Source: Mucilaginibacter dorajii (lineage in GTDB: Bacteria > Bacteroidota > Bacteroidia > Sphingobacteriales > Sphingobacteriaceae). From it: 64,000 bases of DNA. Position numbers and translations under genes: made by a program. The notes under the pieces were generated by a model. That model was not told where the DNA came from. It ran no database searches and worked only from the letters and a program-made list of their open reading frames with translations. Location of the stretch: the NCBI RefSeq assembly GCF_024808255.1, contig NZ_JANTYS010000002.1, positions 372,001-436,000 on the forward strand, written 5' to 3'. This document shows, piece by piece, positions 1 to 9,017 of the stretch. Positions within the stretch are counted from its first letter, which is position 1, and every line of letters begins with the position of its first letter.

Positions 1-273
1 AAGCACATAAAAATAGATCAGGGGTCCAAGTGCCAGCGAAAATTGCAGTGGCATCCAGCTCCAGCGGGGAAAGTAAGTCCCAAGCCCGATGTCCATTCCT
101 AATACCCAGGTCATCCACAAAACAACAGTTAACAGCGCCAAACCAAGAAACCGGTTTGCGGTGCGGTTAATTCTTTTGGCGAACCATAACTGTAGGGTAA
201 AAGTCAATCCGGTAAATATCGCTCCCAGGAAAGTCAGGTCATAAAGGTTGATATGGAATGTATAGTGATTCAA
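1..273 (-). CDS. AraC-type regulator with membrane N-terminus (partial, N-terminal part only)
   Basis: The reverse strand reads without stops from position 273 to the window edge and gives a hydrophobic N-terminus (NHYTFHINLYDLTFLGAIF, then LQLWF, LGLALLTVVLWM, LPLIYFYV-like segments). This matches the membrane-spanning N-terminal part of a common Bacteroidota family that ends in an AraC-type DNA-binding domain; that domain lies outside the window. No ATG is available after the in-frame upstream TAG, so a TTG at 273 is the likely start, though this is uncertain. The family assignment rests on recall of similar N-termini and should be held loosely. Confidence 0.55.
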   Translation of the reverse strand, partial: MNHYTFHINLYDLTFLGAIFTGLTFTLQLWFAKRINRTANRFLGLALLTVVLWMTWVLGMDIGLGTYFPRWSWMPLQFSLALGPLIYFYVL

Positions 274-353
274 GTTATTATCTCTATCAATCGCTATTCC
301 AAATTTATACTATATTGATGTATAGACAATTAACTAATATTGAAAAATTTCAT

Positions 354-392
354 TGATACGAAAGCGTACGTCTTGTGCCCGCTTTTGTATCA
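354..392. repeat. Inverted repeat upstream of the AraC-type gene
   Basis: The 13-base arms TGATACGAAAGCG and CGCTTTTGTATCA match at 12 of 13 positions and are separated by 13 bases. The repeat lies about 80 bases upstream of the probable start of the AraC-type gene. It could be an operator or part of a degraded repeat; no T-run follows on either side. Confidence 0.4.
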
Positions 393-423
393 AAGTTATA
401 TAGGATTGACCAAAATAAACAAA

Positions 424-459
424 AAACGTTCGCAGGTAACACAGTACTTACGAACGTTT
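424..459 (-). terminator. Rho-independent terminator
   Basis: Perfect 9-base arms AAACGTTCG / CGAACGTTT extend inward with one mismatch and one G-T pair to a stem of about 15 pairs with a 6-base loop. On the minus strand the stem is followed by TTTTG TTTATTTT. It lies about 140 bases past the stop of the minus-strand serine hydrolase gene and is the best terminator for it. Confidence 0.6.
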
Positions 460-473
460 GCGGGACGAATGGG

Positions 474-536
474 AATCTATTAGTAGACTTAGATCGAGTT
501 TTGGAGGTTATTAGAAAAACCATTAACATCGAATGA
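474..536 (+). pseudogene. 3' relic of a small unknown gene (copy 1)
   Basis: The plus strand encodes NLLVDLDRVLEVIRKTINIE followed by TGA, with no plausible start. A related tail is encoded at 2623-2697 (NLLEHLDGILEIIREILEN and on). The nucleotide similarity begins a little upstream at a shared GCGGG..GAATG.GAA.CTATTAG. The two look like leftover 3' ends of one gene family. The family is not recognised. Confidence 0.35.
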
Positions 537-601
537 CTCTTTAAATGTTAAAATTGAATAAATTATCTTCTACGTTTACCTTGCCGTCGCTCAGTTTTAA
601 G

Positions 602-2149
602 CTATTTTTTTTCCAATTGTTCTAACGCTTTTTTTGAGTCGTCATTTTTAGAATTTAATAAAAGCGATCTTTTATACATGATAATGGCTGCTTCTTTTTT
701 TCCCGACTTAGCTAATATTTCCCCGTAGCTGTTAAACAAATTATCACTTTTGGGAAATACATATACTGCGGCGCGAAAAGTTTGTAGCGCGAGGTCGGTC
801 TTTTGATCATTAAAAAATTCATAACCCAGATCATTCAGGGTGTTTTCCGTTAGGCTATAATTCGCAGTATCGGGGGCCATCGCTATTAATTTAGCAAACG
901 CGGCATCTTCGCCTTCGCTAATCAACGACCGGGCATAGCACGCAGCCGCCTGCTGTTTTGCTTTTTTTACGGACGTGGTTCTGCCATTAACAATATTTAA
1001 TGCACCAAAAATATTATCCATTGCCGACGGGCTTTCCTTGTTGTCCAACCATATCAACAGTTGGTGTTTGGCCAGATTTTGGATGATATTAGCCCGGCAG
1101 CCGGGTAGTCCGCCACTTTCCCATACAATCTTCCCCAAAGTGCTGTCTACTCCAATGCGGTTACCAAATCCCCAGTAGAAATCACCGATCAGGCCAATTT
1201 CAGATTCTAAGCCTTGTAAAATGATCTTTTTACCGTTATTTCTGGTAGAAGGGGTGAAGACCAAAGCCAATGTTTTTTGCTTTAACAAGCGATGGCTAAA
1301 CAGCGCCTGATTAAAACTCGCCAGGTCCAATACCGAAGTGTAGATATTGGCATCCCCCTCAGACGGCCAGGTTCTGTACTGCACCTTGTACTCATTAACC
1401 GCAAAGGAGTCAACCCGGGCAGGCGTCATGGAAGATATAAAAGGCCACGCATAATTGTAAGCTACATTCGGGTGGGAATAAGGATTTGAACCCGATGTTT
1501 TCTGAAAAGTGCTTTTCATGCCTGCCGGTATAAAGATATTTTTTGAAAGGTAGGCCGCATATTTTTCGCCACTCAGTTTTTCTACCAGCAGCGCTAATAA
1601 ACTATAATTGGTATTGGAATAATCCCAGTTCGTTCCAGCCTGAAAATTCAGCGGCAACTTATCCTTTTTTAAGGCAGGGATCACATCATTTATTGTAAAA
1701 ATGGTATCCCTGTTTAATCGCCATAATGGTACAAACACATCGCCGTTATTGGGGATGCCTGAAGTATTTGCAAGTATTTGGTATACGGTCACTTCCGGAT
1801 AAGGAAAATCCGGAAAATATTTCGAAAATAGGTCTGTTAAATTCAGTTTTTTATGCTCATACAACTGAAGAACCGCAATTGAGGTGAAAAGCTTTGATAC
1901 CGAAGCGATTTGAAAAAGTGTGCTGGGGGTATTAAGGATTTTATTTTGAACATCAGTATATCCAAAGGATTTTTGATAAAGGGCTTTACCATTTTCGGCT
2001 ATCAGCACACTCCCATTGATCTCGCCATTCCGGCTGATCGTGGAGAAGAAATCATCCAGCGCTTTTTCCCGTTCTTGTGCATGGGGCGCTTGAGCAAGAC
2101 AACAAACAAAAACAAATAAGAATAAGGCACAAAGTTGAATTTTATTCAT
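602..2149 (-). CDS. Secreted serine hydrolase, class C beta-lactamase / PBP4-like fold
   Basis: A 515-residue protein with a clear signal peptide ending near AQAPHAQ. The beta-lactamase-like hydrolase domain carries the SxxK motif SVSK at about residues 82-85 (nucleophilic Ser and Lys) and the YSN motif (DYSNTNYS) near residue 175. After about residue 390 the chain becomes helical and TPR-like (TDLALQTFRAAVYVFPKSDNLFNSYG region), an arrangement common in Bacteroidota serine hydrolases. It probably acts in the periplasm on peptidoglycan peptides, D-amino-acid peptides or esters; the substrate cannot be told from sequence, and a true beta-lactamase is unlikely. It is transcribed alone, with a terminator candidate at 424-459. 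Confidence 0.85.
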   Translation of the reverse strand: MNKIQLCALFLFVFVCCLAQAPHAQEREKALDDFFSTISRNGEINGSVLIAENGKALYQKSFGYTDVQNKILNTPSTLFQIASVSKLFTSIAVLQLYEHKKLNLTDLFSKYFPDFPYPEVTVYQILANTSGIPNNGDVFVPLWRLNRDTIFTINDVIPALKKDKLPLNFQAGTNWDYSNTNYSLLALLVEKLSGEKYAAYLSKNIFIPAGMKSTFQKTSGSNPYSHPNVAYNYAWPFISSMTPARVDSFAVNEYKVQYRTWPSEGDANIYTSVLDLASFNQALFSHRLLKQKTLALVFTPSTRNNGKKIILQGLESEIGLIGDFYWGFGNRIGVDSTLGKIVWESGGLPGCRANIIQNLAKHQLLIWLDNKESPSAMDNIFGALNIVNGRTTSVKKAKQQAAACYARSLISEGEDAAFAKLIAMAPDTANYSLTENTLNDLGYEFFNDQKTDLALQTFRAAVYVFPKSDNLFNSYGEILAKSGKKEAAIIMYKRSLLLNSKNDDSKKALEQLEKK

Positions 2150-2259
2150 TTTAAAGCGTTTAGCTTAAACGAGGCCAAAGCTATGCCAAAATCATAATCA
2201 ATTCATTATCTGACGTTTTAATAACTCGCAACAGGTATGAGTGTTCGACTATGGTACAC

Positions 2260-2273
2260 AAAACGTACGTTTT
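2260..2273. promoter_or_regulatory. Perfect 14-base palindrome AAAACGTACGTTTT
   Basis: This self-complementary 14-base site lies about 110 bases upstream of the serine hydrolase start, between it and the broken GIY-YIG gene. Its position would suit an operator, but no regulator is adjacent in the window and the link is a guess. Confidence 0.3.
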
Positions 2274-2287
2274 TAACACATACCATA

Positions 2288-2452
2288 TCAGACCATTTGA
2301 GCACAGCACCATACTAATTTCAGTGCTCTGTGAAACTTGGTAGCCGAAGCATATCCTTTTTTATGGCGGGAATATCTTTCTTTAAGGTTTACCGTGCAGC
2401 CAACATAATGGTTTCCATTGTTGAGTTCAAGGATGTAGACGTAATACCACAT
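2288..2452 (-). pseudogene. Truncated GIY-YIG endonuclease-like protein
   Basis: From the ATG at 2452 the frame gives MWYYVYILELNNGNHYVGCT, the opening of a UvrC-type GIY-YIG domain, here with YVY and YVG replacing the GIY/YIG pair as is usual in the YhbQ-like subfamily. It then continues through LKERYSRHKKGYASATKFHR. The frame ends after KLVWCCAQMV at about 55 residues, where intact homologues run to about 80-100. The loss of the 3' part indicates a decayed gene. Any role would have been DNA cleavage or repair; the remnant is probably inactive. Confidence 0.6.
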
Positions 2453-2619
2453 TTGAGAGGTTAATTCTGTCACAAAATAAGAAAAGACCCGCAAATTTTC
2501 ATAAGCAGGCCTTTAAATTTCAATATCACTTCGGAAACCGAAGGCAAATCCCTCCTTCGCAGACTATTAGCGGACGCTGTCCGCCGTAACCCGCTTCGGC
2601 GGGCGAAAGCGGGGTGAAT

Positions 2620-2697
2620 GTGAACCTATTAGAACACCTTGATGGAATTTTGGAGATTATAAGAGAAATCTTAGAGAATGGGAAAGACATTATTTAG
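2620..2697 (+). pseudogene. 3' relic of a small unknown gene (copy 2)
   Basis: The plus strand reads VNLLEHLDGILEIIREILE and on to a TAG at 2695. It follows a GC-rich hairpin (CCCGCTTCGGCGGGCGAAAGCGGG, split by its loop) and an in-frame TAA a short way upstream, so no complete gene exists. The pattern NLLxxLDx(V/I)LE(V/I)IR is shared with the fragment at 474-536. The parent family is not recognised. Confidence 0.35.
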
Positions 2698-2705
2698 ATG
2701 TATTA

Positions 2706-5474
2706 TCAACATAGTCGCATTGCAGCACTTAAACTTTCAATAATTCTTGTTTCCTCTTGGTGCCCATCGGTTGATAATCTAAGTAGTGGTAATCCGATAA
2801 TCTCTAAAATATTATTCTTTTTGCTATCTCTTTCATATTGCAATTTATTGCTGTGGAATGCCACCCCGTCCACCTCGATAGCTAAGACAGGAGTTTTGTC
2901 GATCTTGTTGTACAGCAGAAAATCAATTCTTGAATTATTCCTTATGAATCTGATTTCATCTTCGGAGAATGGTTGAAAATCCCGAATAAGATCACTAAGC
3001 CTATATTCTCTGACCATGTCGATAGACGAGAATTGGGTATTGTTTAACAATATTTTTTCACTTAACAGCCTGTGAATAATGATCTCTGCAGCAGACCCTT
3101 TGATGTTTTTGTTCGACAAAAGAAACGATGTAAAAGCCTTATTATATTCTTTATACAGCAGATCAAAAACGGAACAGATATTGCCTTTGATGATTGTTTC
3201 GTTCGGGTTGCCGGTATAACACATATAACGTATCATATCACCAATATTAGTTCCGTGCGGCAAATCCATCGCTGCCGGTTTTACCACAATAAATTCTTTA
3301 ACAGCTCGTGATACAGCAACATTTATTAGGTTAGGATTGTCAATAAATGTTCCTATATTATTTTTCACGGTATTAAATATAATCACATCCTTCTCACGTC
3401 CCTGAAACTTGTGTATAGTGTCGGCTTCTGCTCCATCTGGTAGCTGTTTTTGCAGCATATCTACATGTTTTCTATATGGAGCAATAATGCCAACTTTTTT
3501 GAAGTCTGCGGCATAATTGTTACGGATATAGAAATCTGTTTCATCTATCTGTCGCTGATTGTAATTGTCCTTTCCACCCGATATGTTTGTCTCAATGATT
3601 TTAAATGGATGGCTATCCGCACGCGTCATAATAACCAGCTTTTTATCGTAATACTTTTTATTGCAGAAACCAATAATTGCAGGATGGCATCTGTAATGTT
3701 CTTTTAACAGAACCGATTTTATATTATCCCGATACAAGCTTTTTAACGAGTTCAAAATATTTTGTTGGATATAGTCGTAAGCAGGAGAGATGTTGTGTTT
3801 AGTATAATATTGTTCTGCAGCGGCATTACTTTGTTTATTTACAATGTGGGCAAGCTGCATGCTGTCTCCAACTACAACCACATTTCGGCAACACGAAAAA
3901 CATATGGCAGATTTTATAATATCCACTTGTGAAGATTCATCTATGACGAGATAGTCAAAAAGAAGTTCTTTCGGAATGCTCGTGTGTAGCGATAGTGTGG
4001 AACTCAGAACCACAGGATAATGCTTTATGAAATCATCAAACTGATTACGATAATTTTTTGCATTAAATGCAATTTTATCCAGGTGATTATATTTTTCAAA
4101 TAATACCCCATCGAATACTTCTTTAGAGGCCTCAATAAATTGTTTAAGATTAGCTTCTTCATTGTTAGCCGCCAGCCAGTTTTCAACCTCTATAATTTCA
4201 TTTTTTATTTTTTCGATGTATAACTCATAGAATTTGTAATTAACATAAACAGGAAATTCTTCACTATATCGATAAAGACCATGAAGGTCAAATAAACCAT
4301 ATTGCAAAGCAAGTCGCAATTTGTTTATGATTGACCACTTGCTTTTGAGGTCGATGGTCGATAGCAATTTTTTTAGTTTCAAAGTCGTCCTGAAATTCCA
4401 TTTGCGGTATAATTTCTTGTTGAGTACAAATTGTATGTCTGAATTGAGTGGTTGTTCTGCCTTTATGTGGCTAAATTCTATTTCAGCATCTGACAATTCT
4501 GTATTTAGGATGGCTAATTTATTTCGGTACTGAAAGCACTTTGTTAATATGGGATCCAGATCCCGAATCTCGTTCTCTGCTTTTTTTAATCGATCGCCTG
4601 GTACCTCAAAATTTTGATTAATTTTTTGCTCTTCAAGATTGTTGAAGAATGAGGCTTTGTTATCGTTGTTTCCAAGTGATGCCACAACCATTCCATAGCC
4701 ATGTTTCCTTAACTTCTCCCACACGTTGAATACCGCAGCATTGTTGTTTGAAACAATTGCAACCGTTTTGTTTTGTACTATAAGATTGGCTATAATATTT
4801 AGGATTGTTTGAGTTTTCCCTGTTCCCGGAGGACCTTCTATTATACTTATGCTATTGCTAAGTGCAGTCTCAACCGCCAGTTTTTGGCTCTCGTTGCACC
4901 CAAAAGGATAAATCAGTGTCTCTTTTGAAGCGCGAATGGCAGGATTGATCCCATCAATGTAGTTAGACAGTGCTGATCTAGATTCCTCAATATCTATTTC
5001 ATTAAGGGCTTTGAGCAATATTTCAGCACTTATTTGATTCGGATTTTCATTGGTCGTTTCTTCTGATTGAATGTCGAATGATGCGCCACCACTTTCTTTT
5101 AGGATATCTTTAAAATAATTGATTATTGATTTCGCTTGATGAATATTCTTTTTTAAATAGCATATTTCAATATTGGTGTTTTTTTCAACAGGAACAGAAC
5201 AACTGTCTTTTTCTCGAAAAATTAAATAACGGCCATAATCATCAACCGCATTATATTTTTTGTTTAATTTGCCATTCTCATAAATGCGCACATTTTCTCG
5301 TCTCGATACAAGCGAATAGTATTGTACTTTGTCAGCTCCATAGTAATAACTTTTCCCACTGTTAAATGTAATGTGATATCCGGCGTTTGTACTAACAACC
5401 GTTAAAACATCGCTTTTGTATTCAAACTTTAGAGATGTTTTATTCTTTAAAAATACTATGAACCGATAATCCAT
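2706..5474 (-). CDS. SF1 (UPF1/DNA2-like) helicase with C-terminal DUF2726 nuclease-like domain
   Basis: A 922-residue protein of the COG1112 type. Walker A is GPPGTGKT near residue 213. The Walker B/DExx box is VIDESSQV near 508. Late helicase motifs are HKFQGREKD near 687 and NVAVSRA near 715. The last 150 residues resemble DUF2726, a PD-(D/E)XK-like fold, with RIDFLLY near 846 and AIEVDG near 862, then H and R residues and IIGLPLLRL. The domain order, ATPase motor then nuclease-like end, suggests a DNA- or RNA-unwinding enzyme that also cuts or binds nucleic acid. The gene stands alone, is AT-rich beside its neighbours and sits next to tRNA-Ser, which suits a horizontally gained gene. A defence role is an inference; repair is an alternative. 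Confidence 0.8.
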   Translation of the reverse strand: MDYRFIVFLKNKTSLKFEYKSDVLTVVSTNAGYHITFNSGKSYYYGADKVQYYSLVSRRENVRIYENGKLNKKYNAVDDYGRYLIFREKDSCSVPVEKNTNIEICYLKKNIHQAKSIINYFKDILKESGGASFDIQSEETTNENPNQISAEILLKALNEIDIEESRSALSNYIDGINPAIRASKETLIYPFGCNESQKLAVETALSNSISIIEGPPGTGKTQTILNIIANLIVQNKTVAIVSNNNAAVFNVWEKLRKHGYGMVVASLGNNDNKASFFNNLEEQKINQNFEVPGDRLKKAENEIRDLDPILTKCFQYRNKLAILNTELSDAEIEFSHIKAEQPLNSDIQFVLNKKLYRKWNFRTTLKLKKLLSTIDLKSKWSIINKLRLALQYGLFDLHGLYRYSEEFPVYVNYKFYELYIEKIKNEIIEVENWLAANNEEANLKQFIEASKEVFDGVLFEKYNHLDKIAFNAKNYRNQFDDFIKHYPVVLSSTLSLHTSIPKELLFDYLVIDESSQVDIIKSAICFSCCRNVVVVGDSMQLAHIVNKQSNAAAEQYYTKHNISPAYDYIQQNILNSLKSLYRDNIKSVLLKEHYRCHPAIIGFCNKKYYDKKLVIMTRADSHPFKIIETNISGGKDNYNQRQIDETDFYIRNNYAADFKKVGIIAPYRKHVDMLQKQLPDGAEADTIHKFQGREKDVIIFNTVKNNIGTFIDNPNLINVAVSRAVKEFIVVKPAAMDLPHGTNIGDMIRYMCYTGNPNETIIKGNICSVFDLLYKEYNKAFTSFLLSNKNIKGSAAEIIIHRLLSEKILLNNTQFSSIDMVREYRLSDLIRDFQPFSEDEIRFIRNNSRIDFLLYNKIDKTPVLAIEVDGVAFHSNKLQYERDSKKNNILEIIGLPLLRLSTDGHQEETRIIESLSAAMRLC

Positions 5475-5629
5475 TAACCTGTTTATTATAGGTATTTAGC
5501 CTCGAAATTACTAAATTAATCCTTGAGCTGACTATTATCAGCAGAGTAAATAAAGCCAGCGAGTTTCGCACCCGGTTTCTCTTATTTAATGCCTTTACCC
5601 GAGCGGGCTTGGCAATTCCCTAAATGACA

Positions 5630-5650
5630 AAACCCCGCTATTGCGGGGCT
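5630..5650 (-). terminator. Rho-independent terminator after tRNA-Ser
   Basis: The minus strand reads GCCCCGC AATA GCGGGG TTTTG just past the 3' end of the tRNA gene. The six-pair GC stem, 4-base loop and T-run are a textbook terminator. Confidence 0.75.
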
Positions 5651-5660
5651 TCATTTTATC

Positions 5661-5750
5661 TGGCGGAGAGCTAGGGATTCGAACCCCAGGAACCTTTCAC
5701 AGTTCAACAGTTTTCAAGACTGCCGCAATCGACCACTCTGCCAGCTCTCC
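5661..5750 (-). tRNA. tRNA-Ser(UGA)
   Basis: On the minus strand the acceptor arms GGAGAGC / GCTCTCC pair. The anticodon loop CTTGAAA sits between CAGT and ACTG and holds TGA. A long variable arm typical of class II tRNA follows, then GGTTCGAATCC as the T arm. The G discriminator and encoded CCA close the 90-base gene. It reads UCA and related serine codons. Confidence 0.95.
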
Positions 5751-5877
5751 GCCGCAAAAATAGAAATCCGAAGCGAATCGACATTATTATTTTGAAAATT
5801 TGTAGCAAAATCAATACACCACACTCTGTTCGAGGCATTTAATTTTTTCGCTTTACTACTGCAAACCCTCAACTTGT

Positions 5878-5907
5878 GATAAAACCTGGCTTAAGCCAGG
5901 TTTTATC
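5878..5907 (-). terminator. Perfect palindromic terminator after the glycosidase gene
   Basis: GATAAAACCTGGCTT and its exact complement form a 30-base perfect palindrome with a T-rich tail (GGTTTTATC) on either strand. It lies 39 bases past the stop of the minus-strand glycosidase gene, so it can end that transcript and could act in both directions. Confidence 0.65.
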
Positions 5908-5945
5908 CATTTCTTTTAATCCTTGTTCTTTGCTCCTTCCATCCT

Positions 5946-8900
5946 TTACCTCTTATAGATCTTAAAGCTTTTGGTTTTGTTTTTATGATCGGTTACCGAT
6001 ACGATGTAGTAACCGATTTGTAAACCATTTAAATTTAACTCATAATGTTTGTTGTTAACACCACCCATGTTTTTAATGGTGGCCCCGGTTCCAAAAGCGG
6101 TAAGCGTCACGGTCGAAATTTCGTCGGGGTTGTCAATGTTTAATGTTGTGGTAACCGGGTTGGGGTAATACGTAAGTTTTGTGGTTGATATGCCATCGCT
6201 TTGAATGGCATCCGCATTTGTTGAGGCGGCCGAAAAACCGGCACTTAAAGTAATACGGTAAATGGCTGCATCACCGGCAGGTACTGTAAAGCCAATCGAA
6301 CTGGTAATAGTTGTGGTTGTAGCCCCAAACAGTTCCTTCATGGTATACGTGCCTCCCTGCAAACCTATCCTGCTGTAAGGCACCGAATATGACTTACTGC
6401 TTGTACCATAATTAATAGCCGCCAGATAAAGGTAATTACCAATAACACGGGTAAACAATTCGCTTGTTCCGGTGCCGGTATTACCGTCCACGGGTCTGAA
6501 GGCTATCCCGTTACGAGCGATATCCAACACCTCCTGGTTTTGAAACAGAGTTTGCGCAACGGTTGTCCATTGGCCGGTTGTTGAAAAATTGTCGCCCGTG
6601 ATAACCGTACCGGTAATAACGCCCGATGTTACCCGGGCATGGTTAGCCCCCAGGGTAGCGGTTGATAAAACCTCGTGATCGGCGTCAATATAATTATACA
6701 TATAGGTTTGCCACCAGCCGTAGTTGGTACTGTTTAGGGTGTATTTGGTATCGCTGATAGATGAAAACGCGTCGCAGGCTATGCGGCGCATGTGGGCGTA
6801 GCGGGCTGTAGCCAAATTGGGCGATATGGCCGCATACACCAGCATTTGCCCGGCCAGCTGATCTGTTAAATATTCCATCCCCTTGCGGTAGGCTTCCATA
6901 CCGGTATGTACCGATCCATCGTAATAGCTGTCGGCCTCAATAGCGGCATGCCCCAAAAAGTCAATCTTGATCATCTGGAAACCGGCCGTTTTAAACCGGC
7001 CTATCATCCAGGCTATGCGTTGTTGGGTGCCGGGATGTGTTGGGTCAAGCGCACGGCAGCCGTCAAGGTCATGGTAAGCGCCGTTTTCTTTTGCCCATAT
7101 ATCGGTGTAGTTATAGGTACTGCCTTCTACCCCCCGGCTTGTTTTACCCCAGTCAACAAATGGCGCCCAGTAAACACCGGGTTTTAGGCCTTTCAGCTTA
7201 CAGTAATCGGCAAATTGCTTTAGCTGTGTATCGTTAAGGTTATCCCAGTAGGAGTCAAGATCGATGTAAGCCGTGCTGCCGTTGCGGAAACCTGTTAAAG
7301 TATTGGCAAAAAAATCGACCACAGCCTCGGCATTGGTAAGGTTAAGGCTGCTTTGGATAGATCCCCAGCTGTTCCAGCCAAAAGGTGTGGGCTGTGTCCA
7401 GTTAAAAATATAAGGAGGCTCGGCAATCCTGTTCGATTTGCCAAATTCCTCCATACCATCGCGCCAGTCGTTAAAAAAGCCCACCATCATTTTGGGCGAT
7501 TTAGCATACGTACCGCCTTGCCCCACCCAGCCATGGCCTCTTTTATCGCGGGTAATGGCCTCCTGCGCCAGGCCGCCAAAAAGCGAAAGCTGTGATAAAG
7601 TAGTACCGGAAGCTACGGCCTGGATGCCTGTTTTCCAATCGCTATGCTCAATAGAACCCAGCACCATACCATTGCGACTGGTGTTATCAAAAATTGCCGT
7701 AACCTCGCTGCTGGTGGTGTTTACACCGCTTAGGGCCTGGGCATCGTATGATATAAAAGTATCGTTATCAAAAGGGACTTTTAAAAACCGGTTATCGCCG
7801 CTTACGGGCAAAACTACGTTGGTTGATATCAGAGGGGCCATGTAATAGCAATTGGCCCCCGTACCACTCAACGAAATTTCTGTATAAAAATAATTGCGGT
7901 TATCATATACATAAAACACCTGCTGCATCGGGATCAGTCCGTTGCCCGATAACGAGATCACGTGTTTGGTACCCATACCCAATCCATCGCTCAATGCCGA
8001 CGAACTATAAGTGCGCGTAGCATAATTAGGGCTCGATTGCGCACTGTTTGACTGCGCCGTAGCAATAGCATCTGTAATAACTTTAGTGCCGTTAAAATAA
8101 ACATTGTATTTACCTGTGGCCAGGTTATATTCAATTCGATTGCTGCCCCCAAAACCTATATTTTTAGTGGTAGCCGGCACAAAAGCAAGGCTCAGTTTAT
8201 CGGCATTGGGTGCATACCAGCCATTGTTATCTAACTTAATGGTATTGTTGCCGGCATTTAAGGTAACCTGTATAGTAGCCGCTGCAACCGTAGCCCATCC
8301 ACCCGACGGCAAACAAGCCAGCTCGGTGCCGGCAGCACCGTTAACCGACACGAAAAACGACCGCGGATCCTGCGTTGCATAATAAACCGTTAGGATGTAG
8401 CTGCCCGCAACCCCCACATTCACCGTGTTGGTTACCGATCCTGTACCCAGGTTGCCTACCATTGAGGTACCCGAACATGCGGTGCAGGTTTGTATGGCAG
8501 CACCGCCGGCCAGCGTGCCTGCTTCTGCCTCATAATATTTAGGTGCGGTACCAATCCTGTCAACATTGGGGGCATAATCGCCGTTGTTATTATTTAGTTT
8601 GATGGTATTTGAGCCGGCCTGCAGGTTAACCACTAACGTAGCAGTAGCCACCGTGCTCCAACTGCCCGAGTTGCAGGACACAACTACAGCCGCATCGCTG
8701 TTTACAGTTACGTACAGGTTGCGCGGATCTGCCGATAGGTAATTAACCGAAAGCGTGTATTGCCCGGCATTGGCCACCGTTACCGGGATAATCACGGTGC
8801 CGTTTGCCGCCCCACCCAAATACCCCACCTGGTTGCCACCCGAAGCCGAACCATTAGCCTGCACAACCGCCCCATTTGAAACCGTACCTGTTTCGGCCTC

Positions 8901-9017
8901 AACCCAGGTTTGGGAAAAGCCGTTTACGGCGGTAAAAAGCAGGCATAATGACAATAAAACAAGCGGTTTCCTGCTGCACGTACGCAGCAAGCTGGTAACA
9001 AAGTAAAAACATTTCAT
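5946..9017 (-). CDS. Secreted GH27-like alpha-galactosidase-type glycosidase with two CBM35-like domains and T9SS tail
   Basis: About 1023 residues from the ATG at 9017; a longer frame to 9065 adds residues before the signal peptide and is less likely. Order: signal peptide ending near GFSQ, two similar CBM6/35-like modules (VEAETGTVSNGA and YEAEAGTLAGGA openings), a beta-rich linker, then a clan GH-D barrel. PFGWNSWGS lies near residue 543, the likely nucleophile motif MIKIDFLG near 681 and the acid/base motif RIACDAFSS near 744. The end has a type IX secretion sorting domain (LTYYPNPV near 947 to KSFKIYKR). It is probably exported to the surface or medium to cut alpha-linked galactose or related sugars from plant or microbial glycans. 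Exact specificity is unknown. Confidence 0.85.
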   Translation of the reverse strand: MKCFYFVTSLLRTCSRKPLVLLSLCLLFTAVNGFSQTWVEAETGTVSNGAVVQANGSASGGNQVGYLGGAANGTVIIPVTVANAGQYTLSVNYLSADPRNLYVTVNSDAAVVVSCNSGSWSTVATATLVVNLQAGSNTIKLNNNNGDYAPNVDRIGTAPKYYEAEAGTLAGGAAIQTCTACSGTSMVGNLGTGSVTNTVNVGVAGSYILTVYYATQDPRSFFVSVNGAAGTELACLPSGGWATVAAATIQVTLNAGNNTIKLDNNGWYAPNADKLSLAFVPATTKNIGFGGSNRIEYNLATGKYNVYFNGTKVITDAIATAQSNSAQSSPNYATRTYSSSALSDGLGMGTKHVISLSGNGLIPMQQVFYVYDNRNYFYTEISLSGTGANCYYMAPLISTNVVLPVSGDNRFLKVPFDNDTFISYDAQALSGVNTTSSEVTAIFDNTSRNGMVLGSIEHSDWKTGIQAVASGTTLSQLSLFGGLAQEAITRDKRGHGWVGQGGTYAKSPKMMVGFFNDWRDGMEEFGKSNRIAEPPYIFNWTQPTPFGWNSWGSIQSSLNLTNAEAVVDFFANTLTGFRNGSTAYIDLDSYWDNLNDTQLKQFADYCKLKGLKPGVYWAPFVDWGKTSRGVEGSTYNYTDIWAKENGAYHDLDGCRALDPTHPGTQQRIAWMIGRFKTAGFQMIKIDFLGHAAIEADSYYDGSVHTGMEAYRKGMEYLTDQLAGQMLVYAAISPNLATARYAHMRRIACDAFSSISDTKYTLNSTNYGWWQTYMYNYIDADHEVLSTATLGANHARVTSGVITGTVITGDNFSTTGQWTTVAQTLFQNQEVLDIARNGIAFRPVDGNTGTGTSELFTRVIGNYLYLAAINYGTSSKSYSVPYSRIGLQGGTYTMKELFGATTTTITSSIGFTVPAGDAAIYRITLSAGFSAASTNADAIQSDGISTTKLTYYPNPVTTTLNIDNPDEISTVTLTAFGTGATIKNMGGVNNKHYELNLNGLQIGYYIVSVTDHKNKTKSFKIYKR

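Noticed and set aside
2288..2494. Functional homing or repair endonuclease
   Set aside because: The GIY-YIG domain is cut after about 55 residues and the later catalytic parts are missing; frame extension upstream of the ATG at 2452 does not resemble the family.
5661..5750. Integration site with a repeated tRNA end (att sites)
   Set aside because: No second copy of the tRNA 3' end and no integrase was seen within the window, so an island boundary cannot be supported.
7438..7845. 135-codon plus-strand frame inside the glycosidase gene
   Set aside because: It is antisense to a strongly supported long gene with catalytic motifs; no independent features.
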